From: Hoplostethus atlanticus
Lineage: Eukaryota > Chordata > Actinopteri > Trachichthyiformes > Trachichthyidae
Assembly (NCBI GenBank): GCA_034670405.1
Contig: JAXDDX010000120.1
Location: 434,001-498,000 of the forward strand
Direction of reading: 5' to 3'
Length of the DNA stretch: 64,000 nt
Both the position numbers and the translations under genes were made by a program. Positions 32,801 to 45,861 of this stretch are shown one piece after another. Position 1 is the first letter of the stretch; each line of letters opens with the position of its first letter. The notes beneath the pieces were generated by a model, which did not search any database, had not been told where the DNA came from, and saw nothing but the letters and a program-made list of their open reading frames with translations.

Positions 32801-35800
32801 TGAGGCGCCCGGGTGGAAACGCGCTATGGAGGAAGAAATCGACTCACTTAAAGATAATGATACATTTGAACTAACCTCTTTACCTGAGGGTAGAAATACA
32901 GTGGGGGGAAAATGGGTCTATGCCATTAAAGAAAATGATGAACAAGGAAAAATCTTTAAAGCTAGATACGTTGCTAAGGGTTACAACCAGACAGAAGGCA
33001 TAGACTACCATGAGACGTTTGCTCCTACAGCAAACCTTACATCAGTACGGGCATTGATGCAGATAGCAGTCCAAAACGACTACATTGTCCATCAAATGGA
33101 TGTTAAAACAGCATACTTACATGCCCCAATAGATGAAGAAATCTACTTAGAACAACCAGAGGGGTTTGAAAAGACATCAGAGACAGGAGAGATATTGATG
33201 TGCAAGTTGAAGAAATCCCTTTATGGTCTGAAACAATCTGGGAGAAACTGGTACAAACATCTAAATGACCATCTAGAACAAAATTACTTTGTAAAAAATC
33301 TATCTGACCACTGTGTATATAGAAAACAGACAGGAAATGAAACTATAGTTGTAATCATATGGGTTGATGATTTAATCATTGCCGCAAGCAACAATGAGTT
33401 GCTCAACAGGTTCAAAGACAACATGAAATCCAAATTCAACATGAAGGATCTGGGGAAAATATCATACTTCCTGGGCATTCAGTTTGAACAGAAGGGAGAG
33501 GAAATCATAATGAATCAGAAAAGGTACATCCTAAAAATGCTAGAGAGATTTGGAATGTCAGACTGTAAACCTAGATACACCCCATGTGAGTTAAAAGTGG
33601 AGGGTGACAGTAAGGAGCTTGTTAATCCCAAAGAATATCGTGAGATTGTAGGCAGTCTGATTTATGCCATGACTTGTACCAGACCAGATATCAGCTGGAT
33701 AGTTAGTAAACTGTCACAAACATTAGCAAAACCAAGAGCAGAGAACTTAGTGGCGGCTAAACATGTTTTGAGATACCTTAAGGGTACAAATGACTACGAG
33801 TTGTGCTTCAAGAAAACTGACGAGGAGTTAAATTTAATAGGATTCAGTGATTCTGATTGAGCATCTTCGGTGGAAGATAGACGTAGCACCACAGGGTACT
33901 GTTTTAGCCTGACAAAACAAGGCCCCGCCATTTCCTGGAAGTCAAAGAAACAACCTACAGTAGCACTGTCGACCTGTGAGGCTGAATACATAGGTCTAGC
34001 AACCACTACTCAGGAAAGCATGTATCTGACACAACTTTTAAACGGCATGGATAATAGAGTTTATAGTTGCACCAAGATCCATGAAGATAATCAGGGGGCC
34101 ATCGCACTGAGTAAGAACCCAGTGAACAGACAGAGATCCAAACACATTGATGTAAAATATCACTTCATTCGTAATGCACTCAGTGAGGGAAAAATAGATA
34201 TTATTTACTGCCCATCAGAAGATAATGGTTGCAGACATACTGACAAAACCCGTAGCAAAGCTTAGAATAGTGAAATTCAAGAGATTATTTTTTGGAAATT
34301 AAAATGTATGGTCAAGGTAGTTGGCTTGAGATGATGAGAACAAGTGGGGGTGTTAAAATATGTTCTCATAGATTTTTGTTATAAACTATTATTTTAAGTT
34401 GTCTTATACTTCTGTGTTAACATTGTATGCTCCTGTATTGTTTTAATTTACTACCAGAATTATTATTTGTTTGTAAGCTTGTACTTCCTGTTATAAGTGA
34501 CGTATAACGGTGATTTGTACCCTTTTGATGCGACACTGCGCGGTCATTTTGTGTGTGTCAACAGTTTGTTAACATTCCGTAGAAACTGAGGCTGTACCGG
34601 TGCTATGAGGACAGAGTTAAATAAAAAGGACGTTTATTAAGATAATGTTCTACGTGACCTCTTTGTTTAAGTGGACGACGAAAGCATAGTGAATGTAAAT
34701 ATGGATGAGAACGAAGCTGCTGAAAATCCAACAGGTTATGGGCCCAGGTGTGGTGCAGGAGGAAGATGGCAGAGGTTAGTTTTCGACGGAGATGAAAATA
34801 ACTTCGAACTTTGGGAAGTGAAGTTTCTTGGCCACCTGAGAATAATTGGCTTAAAGGACACAATACTCTCCACCGATGAACCAGACCGAGGAAAGAACAA
34901 AGAATGCTACGCAGAGCTAATCCAATTCATCGACGATAAAAGCCTGTCGTTGGTGATGAGAGAGGCTGCAGATGACGGCAGAAAAGCCCTACAAATACTA
35001 CGGAGTCATTACGCCAGTCAGGGTAAACCCAGAATTATTGCCCAATATACAGAACTAACTTCACTAAAGAAGGAGTCTGATGAAACTGTGACCGACTATA
35101 TCATTCGAGCTGAGAAGGCGGTAACGTCCCTAAGGAATACAAAGGAAGTAATTAGTGATGGGCTGATAATAGCCATGATTCTGAAGGGCCTTCCAGAAAC
35201 GTACAAACCTTTCGCCATTCACACGACACAGAGCAGCGAGGAATTAACATTCATCCAGTTCAAAAGTAAACTACGAAGCTATGAAGAGACAGAAAAGTTC
35301 GACAATAAAACACAATCGGACAATGTGATGAAAGTGAACATATCATCTGTGACTTGTTACGGATGTGGAAATCGCGGCCATATTGCGAGAGACTGCCGCC
35401 AAAAAGCAACAACCACAGCAGGACCAACTAAATGGTGCAGCTACCATAGAAGCTCAACACACAGCGACGAGACATGCAGGAGAAAACCCAAGCAAAAAGA
35501 TGACACAAAACAAACTGTGGACAGACAAGAAGACCATGAGGAACAAACATTTGTATTCAAGGTTAGTCACAATATTAAAAGAAACAGACTAATGGTAGAT
35601 TGTGGCGCAACATCCCACATCATAACGGAGAAACGCAACTTCACAAGATTTGATGAGACTTTCGACCCAAAGTCACACTACATGGAGCTAGCAGACGGAA
35701 CTAGGATGAACAACGTGGCGTTGAAACGAGGCGACGCAGAGGTGCTTCTACAGGACTTAGAAGGAAGATACGTCAAGATCACACTGAAAAAGGCCTTATT

Positions 35801-38800
35801 CATACCATCATATCCACAGAGCATAGTCTCCGTAAAAGCAGCCACAACTGACGGAGCCAAGGTGATCTTCCAAGAGGGACAGAATGAACGCATAAACAAA
35901 GATGGAACCGTTTTCCACATAGAAGAGCATGAGAGACTGTACTACTTGAAAACGGTAAATAACTACGATGATTCAGTTAATGATATGATGTCCAAAGACA
36001 AAGTGAGTTTAACTTGTGACGTGAAAACATGGCATGAGATTATGGGACACTGTAATGTTGATGATGTGTTGAAATTACCTAAGGTGGTAGAGGGTATGAA
36101 GATTACAGGTAACACCAAAATAGACTGTAGTGTCTGCACTGAGGGAAAATTCACTAACAGCAGAAATAGGAAACCTGATGCAAAAGCTAATGCACCTCTA
36201 GAGTTAGTACATACAGACTTAGCAGGTCCCATTGAGCCAACTGCTCAAGAGGGATATAAGTATGCGATTTCATTCACAGATGATTTCTCAGGAGTGGTAT
36301 CTGTTTATTTTCTTAAAAACAAGAGTGACACAACATTGGCAACAAAGAAGTTCCTTGCAGACAGTGCTCCGTATGGTAGAGTCAAGTGCATCAGATCAGA
36401 TAACGGCACAGAATACACAAGTAATGCCTTTCAGGCACTTTTAAGGGATAAAGGTATAAGGCATGAGACATCATCCCCCTACTCTCCCCATCAAAATGGT
36501 ACAGCCGAAAGACAGTGGAGGACCCTTTTTGAAATGGGAAGGTGTCTACTATTAGAGAAGGGATTACCAAAGGTACTGTGGCCTTATGCTGTCCAACATG
36601 CTGCTCATACCCGCAATAGATGCTACAATGACAGGACTGAAAATACCCCATATTTCATGTTAACGGGAATTAAGCCGAATGTTTCCAAAATGTGGGTGTT
36701 TGGGTCGGATTGTTACGCATACAAACACGACCATAAGAAACTGGACCCCAGATGTGAGAAAGGAATATTTGTGGGGTACAGTAGGAACAGCCCGGCATAC
36801 CTGGTCTACAACCCACATACAGAAAAGGTGTCAAAACATAGACTGGTGAAATTCATAAGAAAGAACAGTGTTGAACAACAAACACAAACTGATGAATACG
36901 ATTCAGAAAGCAGAAAGCCTGGTAGTGAGAATAGTGCTGATATGCCACAGAGTGAGGATAGTCAGGTCCTAGGTGGAAACGAGGAAAATGTAAACGAAGA
37001 GAATACAGATGTGTCACAACATGATGAAACTACCGAAAAGGTAGTTATAAATGAGAACAAAGACGATGCAGAGACAGAACCTAGTCATAGTCAAAACCAA
37101 CGCTACCCAAAAAGAGAAAAGAGAGCTCCAAAATACTTAGAGGATTATCTAACAGACTCTAAAGATAATGATGTAACCCATGCAAGTGTTGATTATTGTT
37201 ACAGGGCGGTATGTGGAGTTCCCCAAACCTATAGAGAAGCCCTGCAGTCACCTGAGGCGCCCGGGTGGAAACGCGCTATGGAGGAAGAAATCGACTCACT
37301 TAAAGATAATGATACATTTGAACTAACCTCTTTACCTGAGGGTAGAAATACAGTGGGGGGAAAATGGGTCTATGCCATTAAAGAAAATGATGAACAAGGA
37401 AAAATCTTTAAAGCTAGATACGTTGCTAAGGGTTACAACCAGACAGAAGGCATAGACTACCATGAGACGTTTGCTCCTACAGCAAACCTTACATCAGTAC
37501 GGGCATTGATGCAGATAGCAGTCCAAAACGACTACATTGTCCATCAAATGGATGTTAAAACAGCATACTTACATGCCCCAATAGATGAAGAAATCTACTT
37601 AGAACAACCAGAGGGGTTTGAAAAGACATCAGAGACAGGAGAGATATTGATGTGCAAGTTGAAGAAATCCCTTTATGGTCTGAAACAATCTGGGAGAAAC
37701 TGGTACAAACATCTAAATGACCATCTAGAACAAAATTACTTTGTAAAAAATCTATCTGACCACTGTGTATATAGAAAACAGACAGGAAATGAAACTATAG
37801 TTGTAATCATATGGGTTGATGATTTAATCATTGCCGCAAGCAACAATGAGTTGCTCAACAGGTTCAAAGACAACATGAAATCCAAATTCAACATGAAGGA
37901 TCTGGGGAAAATATCATACTTCCTGGGCATTCAGTTTGAACAGAAGGGAGAGGAAATCATAATGAATCAGAAAAGGTACATCCTAAAAATGCTAGAGAGA
38001 TTTGGAATGTCAGACTGTAAACCTAGATACACCCCATGTGAGTTAAAAGTGGAGGGTGACAGTAAGGAGCTTGTTAATCCCAAAGAATATCGTGAGATTG
38101 TAGGCAGTCTGATTTATGCCATGACTTGTACCAGACCAGATATCAGCTGGATAGTTAGTAAACTGTCACAAACATTAGCAAAACCAAGAGCAGAGAACTT
38201 AGTGGCGGCTAAACATGTTTTGAGATACCTTAAGGGTACAAATGACTACGAGTTGTGCTTCAAGAAAACTGACGAGGAGTTAAATTTAATAGGATTCAGT
38301 GATTCTGATTGAGCATCTTCGGTGGAAGATAGACGTAGCACCACAGGGTACTGTTTTAGCCTGACAAAACAAGGCCCCGCCATTTCCTGGAAGTCAAAGA
38401 AACAACCTACAGTAGCACTGTCGACCTGTGAGGCTGAATACATAGGTCTAGCAACCACTACTCAGGAAAGCATGTATCTGACACAACTTTTAAACGGCAT
38501 GGATAATAGAGTTTATAGTTGCACCAAGATCCATGAAGATAATCAGGGGGCCATCGCACTGAGTAAGAACCCAGTGAACAGACAGAGATCCAAACACATT
38601 GATGTAAAATATCACTTCATTCGTAATGCACTCAGTGAGGGAAAAATAGATATTATTTACTGCCCATCAGAAGATAATGGTTGCAGACATACTGACAAAA
38701 CCCGTAGCAAAGCTTAGAATAGTGAAATTCAAGAGATTATTTTTTGGAAATTAAAATGTATGGTCAAGGTAGTTGGCTTGAGATGATGAGAACAAGTGGG

Positions 38801-41800
38801 GGTGTTAAAATATGTTCTCATAGATTTTTGTTATAAACTATTATTTTAAGTTGTCTTATACTTCTGTGTTAACATTGTATGCTCCTGTATTGTTTTAATT
38901 TACTACCAGAATTATTATTTGTTTGTAAGCTTGTACTTCCTGTTATAAGTGACGTATAACGGTGATTTGTACCCTTTTGATGCGACACTGCGCGGTCATT
39001 TTGTGTGTGTCAACAGTTTGTTAACATTCCGTAGAAACTGAGGCTGTACCGGTGCTATGAGGACAGAGTTAAATAAAAAGGACGTTTATTAAGATAATGT
39101 TCTACGTGACCTCTTTGTTTAAGTGGACGACGAAAGCATAGTGAATGTAAATATGGATGAGAACGAAGCTGCTGAAAATCCAACAGGTTATGGGCCCAGG
39201 TGTGGTGCAGGAGGAAGATGGCAGAGGTTAGTTTTCGACGGAGATGAAAATAACTTCGAACTTTGGGAAGTGAAGTTTCTTGGCCACCTGAGAATAATTG
39301 GCTTAAAGGACACAATACTCTCCACCGATGAACCAGACCGAGGAAAGAACAAAGAATGCTACGCAGAGCTAATCCAATTCATCGACGATAAAAGCCTGTC
39401 GTTGGTGATGAGAGAGGCTGCAGATGACGGCAGAAAAGCCCTACAAATACTACGGAGTCATTACGCCAGTCAGGGTAAACCCAGAATTATTGCCCAATAT
39501 ACAGAACTAACTTCACTAAAGAAGGAGTCTGATGAAACTGTGACCGACTATATCATTCGAGCTGAGAAGGCGGTAACGTCCCTAAGGAATACAAAGGAAG
39601 TAATTAGTGATGGGCTGATAATAGCCATGATTCTGAAGGGCCTTCCAGAAACATACAAACCTTTCGCCATTCACACGACACAGAGCAGCGAGGAATTAAC
39701 ATTCATCCAGTTCAAAAGTAAACTACGAAGCTATGAAGAGACAGAAAAGTTCGACAATAAAACACAATCGGACAATGTGATGAAAGTGAACATATCATCT
39801 GTGACTTGTTACGGATGTGGAAATCGCGGCCATATTGCGAGAGACTGCCGCCAAAAAGCAACAACCACAGCAGGACCAACTAAATGGTGCAGCTACCATA
39901 GAAGCTCAACACACAGCGACGAGACATGCAGGAGAAAACCCAAGCAAAAAGATGACACAAAACAAACTGTGGACAGACAAGAAGACCATGAGGAACAAAC
40001 ATTTGTATTCAAGGTTAGTCACAATATTAAAAGAAACAGACTAATGGTAGATTGTGGCGCAACATCCCACATCATAACGGAGAAACGCAACTTCACAAGA
40101 TTTGATGAGACTTTCGACCCAAAGTCACACTACATGGAGCTAGCAGACGGAACTAGGATGAACAACGTGGCGTTGAAACGAGGCGACGCAGAGGTGCTTC
40201 TACAGGACTTAGAAGGAAGATACGTCAAGATCACACTGAAAAAGGCCTTATTCATACCATCATATCCACAGAGCATAGTCTCCGTAAAAGCAGCCACAAC
40301 TGACGGAGCCAAGGTGATCTTCCAAGAGGGACAGAATGAACGCATAAACAAAGATGGAACCGTTTTCCACATAGAAGAGCATGAGAGACTGTACTACTTG
40401 AAAACGGTAAATAACTACGATGATTCAGTTAATGATATGATGTCCAAAGACAAAGTGAGTTTAACTTGTGACGTGAAAACATGGCATGAGATTATGGGAC
40501 ACTGTAATGTTGATGATGTGTTGAAATTACCTAAGGTGGTAGAGGGTATGAAGATTACAGGTAACACCAAAATAGACTGTAGTGTCTGCACTGAGGGAAA
40601 ATTCACTAACAGCAGAAATAGGAAACCTGATGCAAAAGCTAATGCACCTCTAGAGTTAGTACATACAGACTTAGCAGGTCCCATTGAGCCAACTGCTCAA
40701 GAGGGATATAAGTATGCGATTTCATTCACAGATGATTTCTCAGGAGTGGTATCTGTTTATTTTCTTAAAAACAAGAGTGACACAACATTGGCAACAAAGA
40801 AGTTCCTTGCAGACAGTGCTCCGTATGGTAGAGTCAAGTGCATCAGATCAGATAACGGCACAGAATACACAAGTAATGCCTTTCAGGCACTTTTAAGGGA
40901 TAAAGGTATAAGGCATGAGACATCATCCCCCTACTCTCCCCATCAAAATGGTACAGCCGAAAGACAGTGGAGGACCCTTTTTGAAATGGGAAGGTGTCTA
41001 CTATTAGAGAAGGGATTACCAAAGGTACTGTGGCCTTATGCTGTCCAACATGCTGCTCATACCCGCAATAGATGCTACAATGACAGGACTGAAAATACCC
41101 CATATTTCATGTTAACGGGAATTAAGCCGAATGTTTCCAAAATGTGGGTGTTTGGGTCGGATTGTTACGCATACAAACACGACCATAAGAAACTGGACCC
41201 CAGATGTGAGAAAGGAATATTTGTGGGGTACAGTAGGAACAGCCCGGCATACCTGGTCTACAACCCACATACAGAAAAGGTGTCAAAACATAGACTGGTG
41301 AAATTCATAAGAAAGAACAGTGTTGAACAACAAACACAAACTGATGAATACGATTCAGAAAGCAGAAAGCCTGGTAGTGAGAATAGTGCTGATATGCCAC
41401 AGAGTGAGGATAGTCAGGTCCTAGGTGGAAACGAGGAAAATGTAAACGAAGAGAATACAGATGTGTCACAACATGATGAAACTACCGAAAAGGTAGTTAT
41501 AAATGAGAACAAAGACGATGCAGAGACAGAACCTAGTCATAGTCAAAACCAACGCTACCCAAAAAGAGAAAAGAGAGCTCCAAAATACTTAGAGGATTAT
41601 CTAATAGACTCTAAAGATAATGATGTAACCCATGCAAGTGTTGATTATTGTTACAGGGCGGTATGTGGAGTTCCCCAAACCTATAGAGAAGCCCTGCAGT
41701 CACCTGAGGCGCCCGGGTGGAAACGCGCTATGGAGGAAGAAATCGACTCACTTAAAGATAATGATACATTTGAACTAACCTCTTTACCTGAGGGTAGAAA

Positions 41801-44800
41801 TACAGTGGGGGGAAAATGGGTCTATGCCATTAAAGAAAATGATGAACAAGGAAAAATCTTTAAAGCTAGATACGTTGCTAAGGGTTACAACCAGACAGAA
41901 GGCATAGACTACCATGAGACGTTTGCTCCTACAGCAAACCTTACATCAGTACGGGCATTGATGCAGATAGCAGTCCAAAACGACTACATTGTCCATCAAA
42001 TGGATGTTAAAACAGCATACTTACATGCCCCAATAGATGAAGAAATCTACTTAGAACAACCAGAGGGGTTTGAAAAGACATCAGAGACAGGAGAGATATT
42101 GATGTGCAAGTTGAAGAAATCCCTTTATGGTCTGAAACAATCTGGGAGAAACTGGTACAAACATCTAAATGACCATCTAGAACAAAATTACTTTGTAAAA
42201 AATCTATCTGACCACTGTGTATATAGAAAACAGACAGGAAATGAAACTATAGTTGTAATCATATGGGTTGATGATTTAATCATTGCCGCAAGCAACAATG
42301 AGTTGCTCAACAGGTTCAAAGACAACATGAAATCCAAATTCAACATGAAGGATCTGGGGAAAATATCATACTTCCTGGGCATTCAGTTTGAACAGAAGGG
42401 AGAGGAAATCATAATGAATCAGAAAAGGTACATCCTAAAAATGCTAGAGAGATTTGGAATGTCAGACTGTAAACCTAGATACACCCCATGTGAGTTAAAA
42501 GTGGAGGGTGACAGTAAGGAGCTTGTTAATCCCAAAGAATATCGTGAGATTGTAGGCAGTCTGATTTATGCCATGACTTGTACCAGACCAGATATCAGCT
42601 GGATAGTTAGTAAACTGTCACAAACATTAGCAAAACCAAGAGCAGAGAACTTAGTGGCGGCTAAACATGTTTTGAGATACCTTAAGGGTACAAATGACTA
42701 CGAGTTGTGCTTCAAGAAAACTGACGAGGAGTTAAATTTAATAGGATTCAGTGATTCTGATTGAGCATCTTCGGTGGAAGATAGACGTAGCACCACAGGG
42801 TACTGTTTTAGCCTGACAAAACAAGGCCCCGCCATTTCCTGGAAGTCAAAGAAACAACCTACAGTAGCACTGTCGACCTGTGAGGCTGAATACATAGGTC
42901 TAGCAACCACTACTCAGGAAAGCATGTATCTGACACAACTTTTAAACGGCATGGATAATAGAGTTTATAGTTGCACCAAGATCCATGAAGATAATCAGGG
43001 GGCCATCGCACTGAGTAAGAACCCAGTGAACAGACAGAGATCCAAACACATTGATGTAAAATATCACTTCATTCGTAATGCACTCAGTGAGGGAAAAATA
43101 GATATTATTTACTGCCCATCAGAAGATAATGGTTGCAGACATACTGACAAAACCCGTAGCAAAGCTTAGAATAGTGAAATTCAAGAGATTATTTTTTGGA
43201 AATTAAAATGTATGGTCAAGGTAGTTGGCTTGAGATGATGAGAACAAGTGGGGGTGTTAAAATATGTTCTCATAGATTTTTGTTATAAACTATTATTTTA
43301 AGTTGTCTTATACTTCTGTGTTAACATTGTATGCTCCTGTATTGTTTTAATTTACTACCAGAATTATTATTTGTTTGTAAGCTTGTACTTCCTGTTATAA
43401 GTGACGTATAACGGTGATTTGTACCCTTTTGATGCGACACTGCGCGGTCATTTTGTGTGTGTCAACAGTTTGTTAACATTCCGTAGCAACTGAGGCTGTA
43501 CCGGTGCTATGAGGACAGAGTTAAATAAAAAGGACGTTTATTAAGATAATGTTCTACGTGACCTCTTTGTTTAAGTGGACGACGAAATCATAGTGAATGT
43601 AAATATGGATGAGAAACGAAGCTGCTGAAAATCCAACAAGAGTCTTGCATAATAAGCCCAGATCCTCAGATGAGTTATTATTTACTCAAGTCTGTGTTCC
43701 CTACATGCAAAGTCAATGCAGCCCTTGACCTCAGCAATGAGTCTCACCCCAAAGGTGATTATGATAGACAAGGCGTAGGAATTTATTTTCACTGAAATAA
43801 GTATGATCATTAGTTTATTAACTACATAGGATCTATATTATATTACAGAATATTTCTGACAGGTTATTGTTGTATTTTGTTGCAGACACCAAGTGGCAAG
43901 ATCCCGACTCAACCTTCAGCAGACCCAGAAGTGAGCGAGAGATCCACTTCATCCTTCCAACAGGTTATTATACGTTCATTGTGGATTGTTTCTATTTAAA
44001 TTAAATAGATGTCTCAGTTAAGTCCAATGCATAAATAAAATGCATTTTCACTCTATTAAAACAAACATTTTGTTTAAAATGTTCACAATGTCAGCATTAC
44101 CATTACTTGTTTCTGAATACCATAGCGGAAAGAAATTACCCCTACCATTTGATAGCACTATCTACCCCTCAAAACATAAATTTGATCTTTATTCTCACTA
44201 AATTCTATGTTTTTTCTCCTTTTGCTAATGTTTTTGCCCATTTAACCTATTGCTTATCTATTTGCATGATTTAATTTCTGAGGAAGTAGATCCATTTACA
44301 TCACTGTGGGGGTTTTGAGCTTTCTTTGACAACAACAGGATAACTTAGAAGTCAGGAACACTGACTATATGTGTTCAGTCGTCATGTCCTCATTTTGTTT
44401 TAGGTTGTGTAAGACTTGAATGTGTTTCAGATGACGTCCCAATATGGTATGACCCAACGAGTGTCGAGTGTGTGTGTGTGTTACATTGTCCTCATATTGT
44501 TGGGTAGCAGATATTGTACAGTTTTAACCATTTCTATAGAGTCTTGCATAATACGCCCAGATCCTCAGATGAATTATTATTTACTCAAGTCTGTGATCCC
44601 TACATGCAAAGTCAATGCAGCCCTTGACCTCAGCAATGAGTCTCACCCCAAAGATGATTATGATAGACAGGGCGTAGGAGTTTATTTTCACTACAATAAG
44701 TATGATCATTAGTTTATTAACTACATAGGATCTATATTATATTACAGAATATTTCTGACAGGTTATTGTTGTATTTCGTTGCAGACACCAAGTGGCAAGA

Positions 44801-45437
44801 TCCCGACTCAACCTTCAGCAGACCCAGAAGTGAGCGAGAGATCCACTTCATCCTTCCAACAGGTTATTACACATTTATTGTGGATTGTTGTAATTTAGAA
44901 CTGAAATTAAATAGATGTCTCGGTTCATCCAAACACATGAATGACAATTAAATGACTTTTTACTGTACTACCACAAACATTTAGTGTAAAACTTTCACAA
45001 CTAAAAACAGTGTTGTTCATTTCTTAACCAAAATTATTTTCATATGCAGTATTGTATCATAATTTCCAGTTACAGTACTATGTAATTACAAACAAATATT
45101 TATTCTTCATCATTTCATTTAAGGCCAGCAAGTCCACTGGAATTGTACCCTTCCACCAGGTACCTACTGCAGAGCAGGTAAGACAGCTCAGTTCAAATAG
45201 TTCATGTTCTTTGTTAACAACTGGGGATATTTACTATGTGAGGAAACATTGTAGAATTTCAAGTAAGACTATGGTTTTTTTACACATGATTTTTGATTTG
45301 GACAGCTTAGAGCAAGCCGCCGTCTGCAAAATCTGAAACGGCATCATGGTCGGTGTGAGGATCGTTATGAGGAGGCTAAAAAGGAGATAATTGAGAGAGA
45401 GACAGAGGACTTTGAGTCTGATCACCAGAATGAATGA
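26952..45437 (+). CDS. KMT5A-like SET-domain methyltransferase gene
   Basis: Exons 26952-27060, 27734-27896 and 27989-28181 encode the SET domain. They are followed by one or more 78-bp exons (28329, 29226, 43886, 44785), then 45124-45177 and 45306-45437 ending in TGA. All junctions keep the frame. A 5' non-coding exon probably ends at 26434 (GTG|GTAAGT). SET landmarks: GRGVFACAPIEKGSFVVEYR, an aromatic FLFDFEW strand, WCIDASRED, GRLVNDAYRSPNC and EITYDYGE. The family transfers methyl groups from S-adenosylmethionine to histone H4 Lys20 or other lysines. The usual NHS/NH motif is ND here. The tail is basic and Glu-rich. A 13.7-kb copia array lies in an intron. This is one of many KMT5A-like fish genes, probably not the single-copy orthologue. 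Confidence 0.75.
29893..29897. other. Left 5-bp target duplication of the copia array (AGAGT)
   Basis: AGAGT precedes the first LTR and recurs at 43639-43643 after the last LTR. Uninterrupted TATAGAGTCTTGC at about 28977-28990 and in unit 3 (about 44535) shows the empty site. Confidence 0.92.
29898..30280 (+). repeat. Copia LTR 1
   Basis: 383 bp. It carries one private difference (CATAGATGTTTG instead of CATAGATTTTTG). AATAAA is near 30167. The last 33 bp contain the ATG and first 11 codons of the gag-pol frame. Confidence 0.93.
30248..34310 (+). pseudogene. Copia gag-pol, copy 1 (extra frameshift)
   Basis: Starts at an ATG inside LTR 1. Same domain order as copy 2, but one extra G at about 30667 shifts the frame within gag, separating the N-terminal part (to 30703) from the rest (from about 30723). 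Later it shares the in-frame TGA (33858-33860) and the final frameshift of all three copies. Gag with a CCHC finger, protease, integrase and reverse transcriptase motifs remain readable in the second frame to 33860. Confidence 0.92.
30281..30294 (+). other. Copia primer-binding site (initiator tRNA-Met internal)
   Basis: GGTTATGGGCCCAG directly follows the LTR. It is complementary to the anticodon-stem/loop part of vertebrate initiator tRNA-Met, not its 3' end. This is the half-tRNA priming known for Drosophila copia. The same site recurs at 34734 and 39186, inside the coding frame. Confidence 0.85.
34351..34733 (+). repeat. Copia LTR 2
   Basis: 383 bp, apparently identical to LTR 3. It serves as the 3' LTR of copy 1 and the 5' LTR of copy 2. 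Confidence 0.95.
34701..38762 (+). pseudogene. Copia gag-pol polyprotein, copy 2 (TGA and 3' frameshift)
   Basis: Open from the ATG in the LTR (34701) to 38312, about 1203 codons. Order: gag helices; zinc knuckle CYGCGNRGHIARDC (about residue 220); aspartic protease MVDCGATSHI (about 305); integrase HHCC (WHEIMGH...CSVC) and DDE (VHTDLAG, IRSDNGTEY, NGTAERQW); reverse transcriptase (VHQMDVKTAYLHAP, VIIWVDDLII); start of RNase H (GFSDSD). A TGA stands at 38310-38312 where the family has the Trp of DADW. RNase H then continues in the same frame (STTGYCF, STCEAEYIG) until a one-base insertion near 38680 displaces the terminal ADILTKP motif. The RNase H defects make it unable to act alone unless recoded. 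Confidence 0.93.
38803..39185 (+). repeat. Copia LTR 3
   Basis: 383 bp, apparently identical to LTR 2. Confidence 0.95.
39153..43214 (+). pseudogene. Copia gag-pol polyprotein, copy 3 (TGA and 3' frameshift)
   Basis: Open from 39153 to 42764 with the same domains as copy 2. Differences seen: one base at about 39653 and DYLTDSKD changed to DYLIDSKD (about 41605). It shares the TGA at 42762-42764 in RNase H and the downstream insertion near 43132, so these lesions predate the array's amplification. Confidence 0.93.
43255..43638 (+). repeat. Copia LTR 4
   Basis: 384 bp with private changes: GTAGCAACTG for GTAGAAACTG, GAAATCATAG for GAAAGCATAG, and an extra A in GAGAAACGAAG that would shift a frame starting at its ATG. 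It is followed by the AGAGT duplication. Confidence 0.93.
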
Positions 45438-45861
45438 TTCTGTGAGTATGTATATCCAAGCTAAAACCAAACATTCTTGTAATTATAAGCAAATTAATTC
45501 TCTTCAAGATATTCATGTTACGAACATTAGAACATTATTTTTAGAACATCCATCGGCCTCCAAGAGTCGCTGAATTTCTCTCATTTACTAGTTGTTTCCA
45601 GTTCATGCACCTTGGTTGAAAGACAAAGTTGCAACAGATTTTTACTCTCAAAATATTTGTTATAATTTAACGCGGTAGGTGAGTCATAATAACACATATC
45701 CTTATGCTATGCATTGTTCCCCTTTATATCATACACCATACACCATTATATCATATCACACAGCAAAAAGTGTTGTGAATTAGGGATTACTGTCCTAATA
45801 GTATGACATAGGTAGGTATATGAGGCAACATATCTTCAAAGTGTTAGGAAGATCATTTAAT

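Larger units (their letters stand above)
29898..43638 (+). mobile_element. Tandem Ty1/copia array: LTR-int-LTR-int-LTR-int-LTR
   Basis: Four LTRs of 383, 383, 383 and 384 bp alternate with three internal regions of 4070, 4069 and 4069 bp. The start-to-start spacing is 4453, 4452 and 4452. LTRs run TGTTAAAATATG to AAATCCAACA (TG..CA). Only the outer ends are flanked by the 5-bp duplication AGAGT, so the whole array occupies one integration site. The units are almost identical: copy 1 has one extra G near 30667, and copy 3 has a Thr-to-Ile change and a silent-looking G-to-A near 39653. Each polypurine tract is AGAACAAGTGGGGG directly before the next LTR. Confidence 0.95.
28329..45000 (+). repeat. 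Tandem ~0.9-kb exon-containing duplications split by the copia array
   Basis: A block starting at a 78-bp exon (TPSGKIPTQPSADPEVSE...) and ending about 897-899 bp later is repeated: unit 1 at 28329-29225, unit 2 at 29226-29897 continuing at 43639-43885, unit 3 at 43886-44784, and a partial unit 4 from 44785. The copies differ by scattered substitutions and a variable GT tract. Exon borders (GCAG acceptor, CAACAG|GTTATT) are kept in every copy, so the protein could contain one to four copies of the 26-residue segment. Confidence 0.88.

Noticed and set aside
29898..43638. Three independent copia insertions
   Set aside because: No target duplications flank the internal LTRs and the units share lesions and LTRs.
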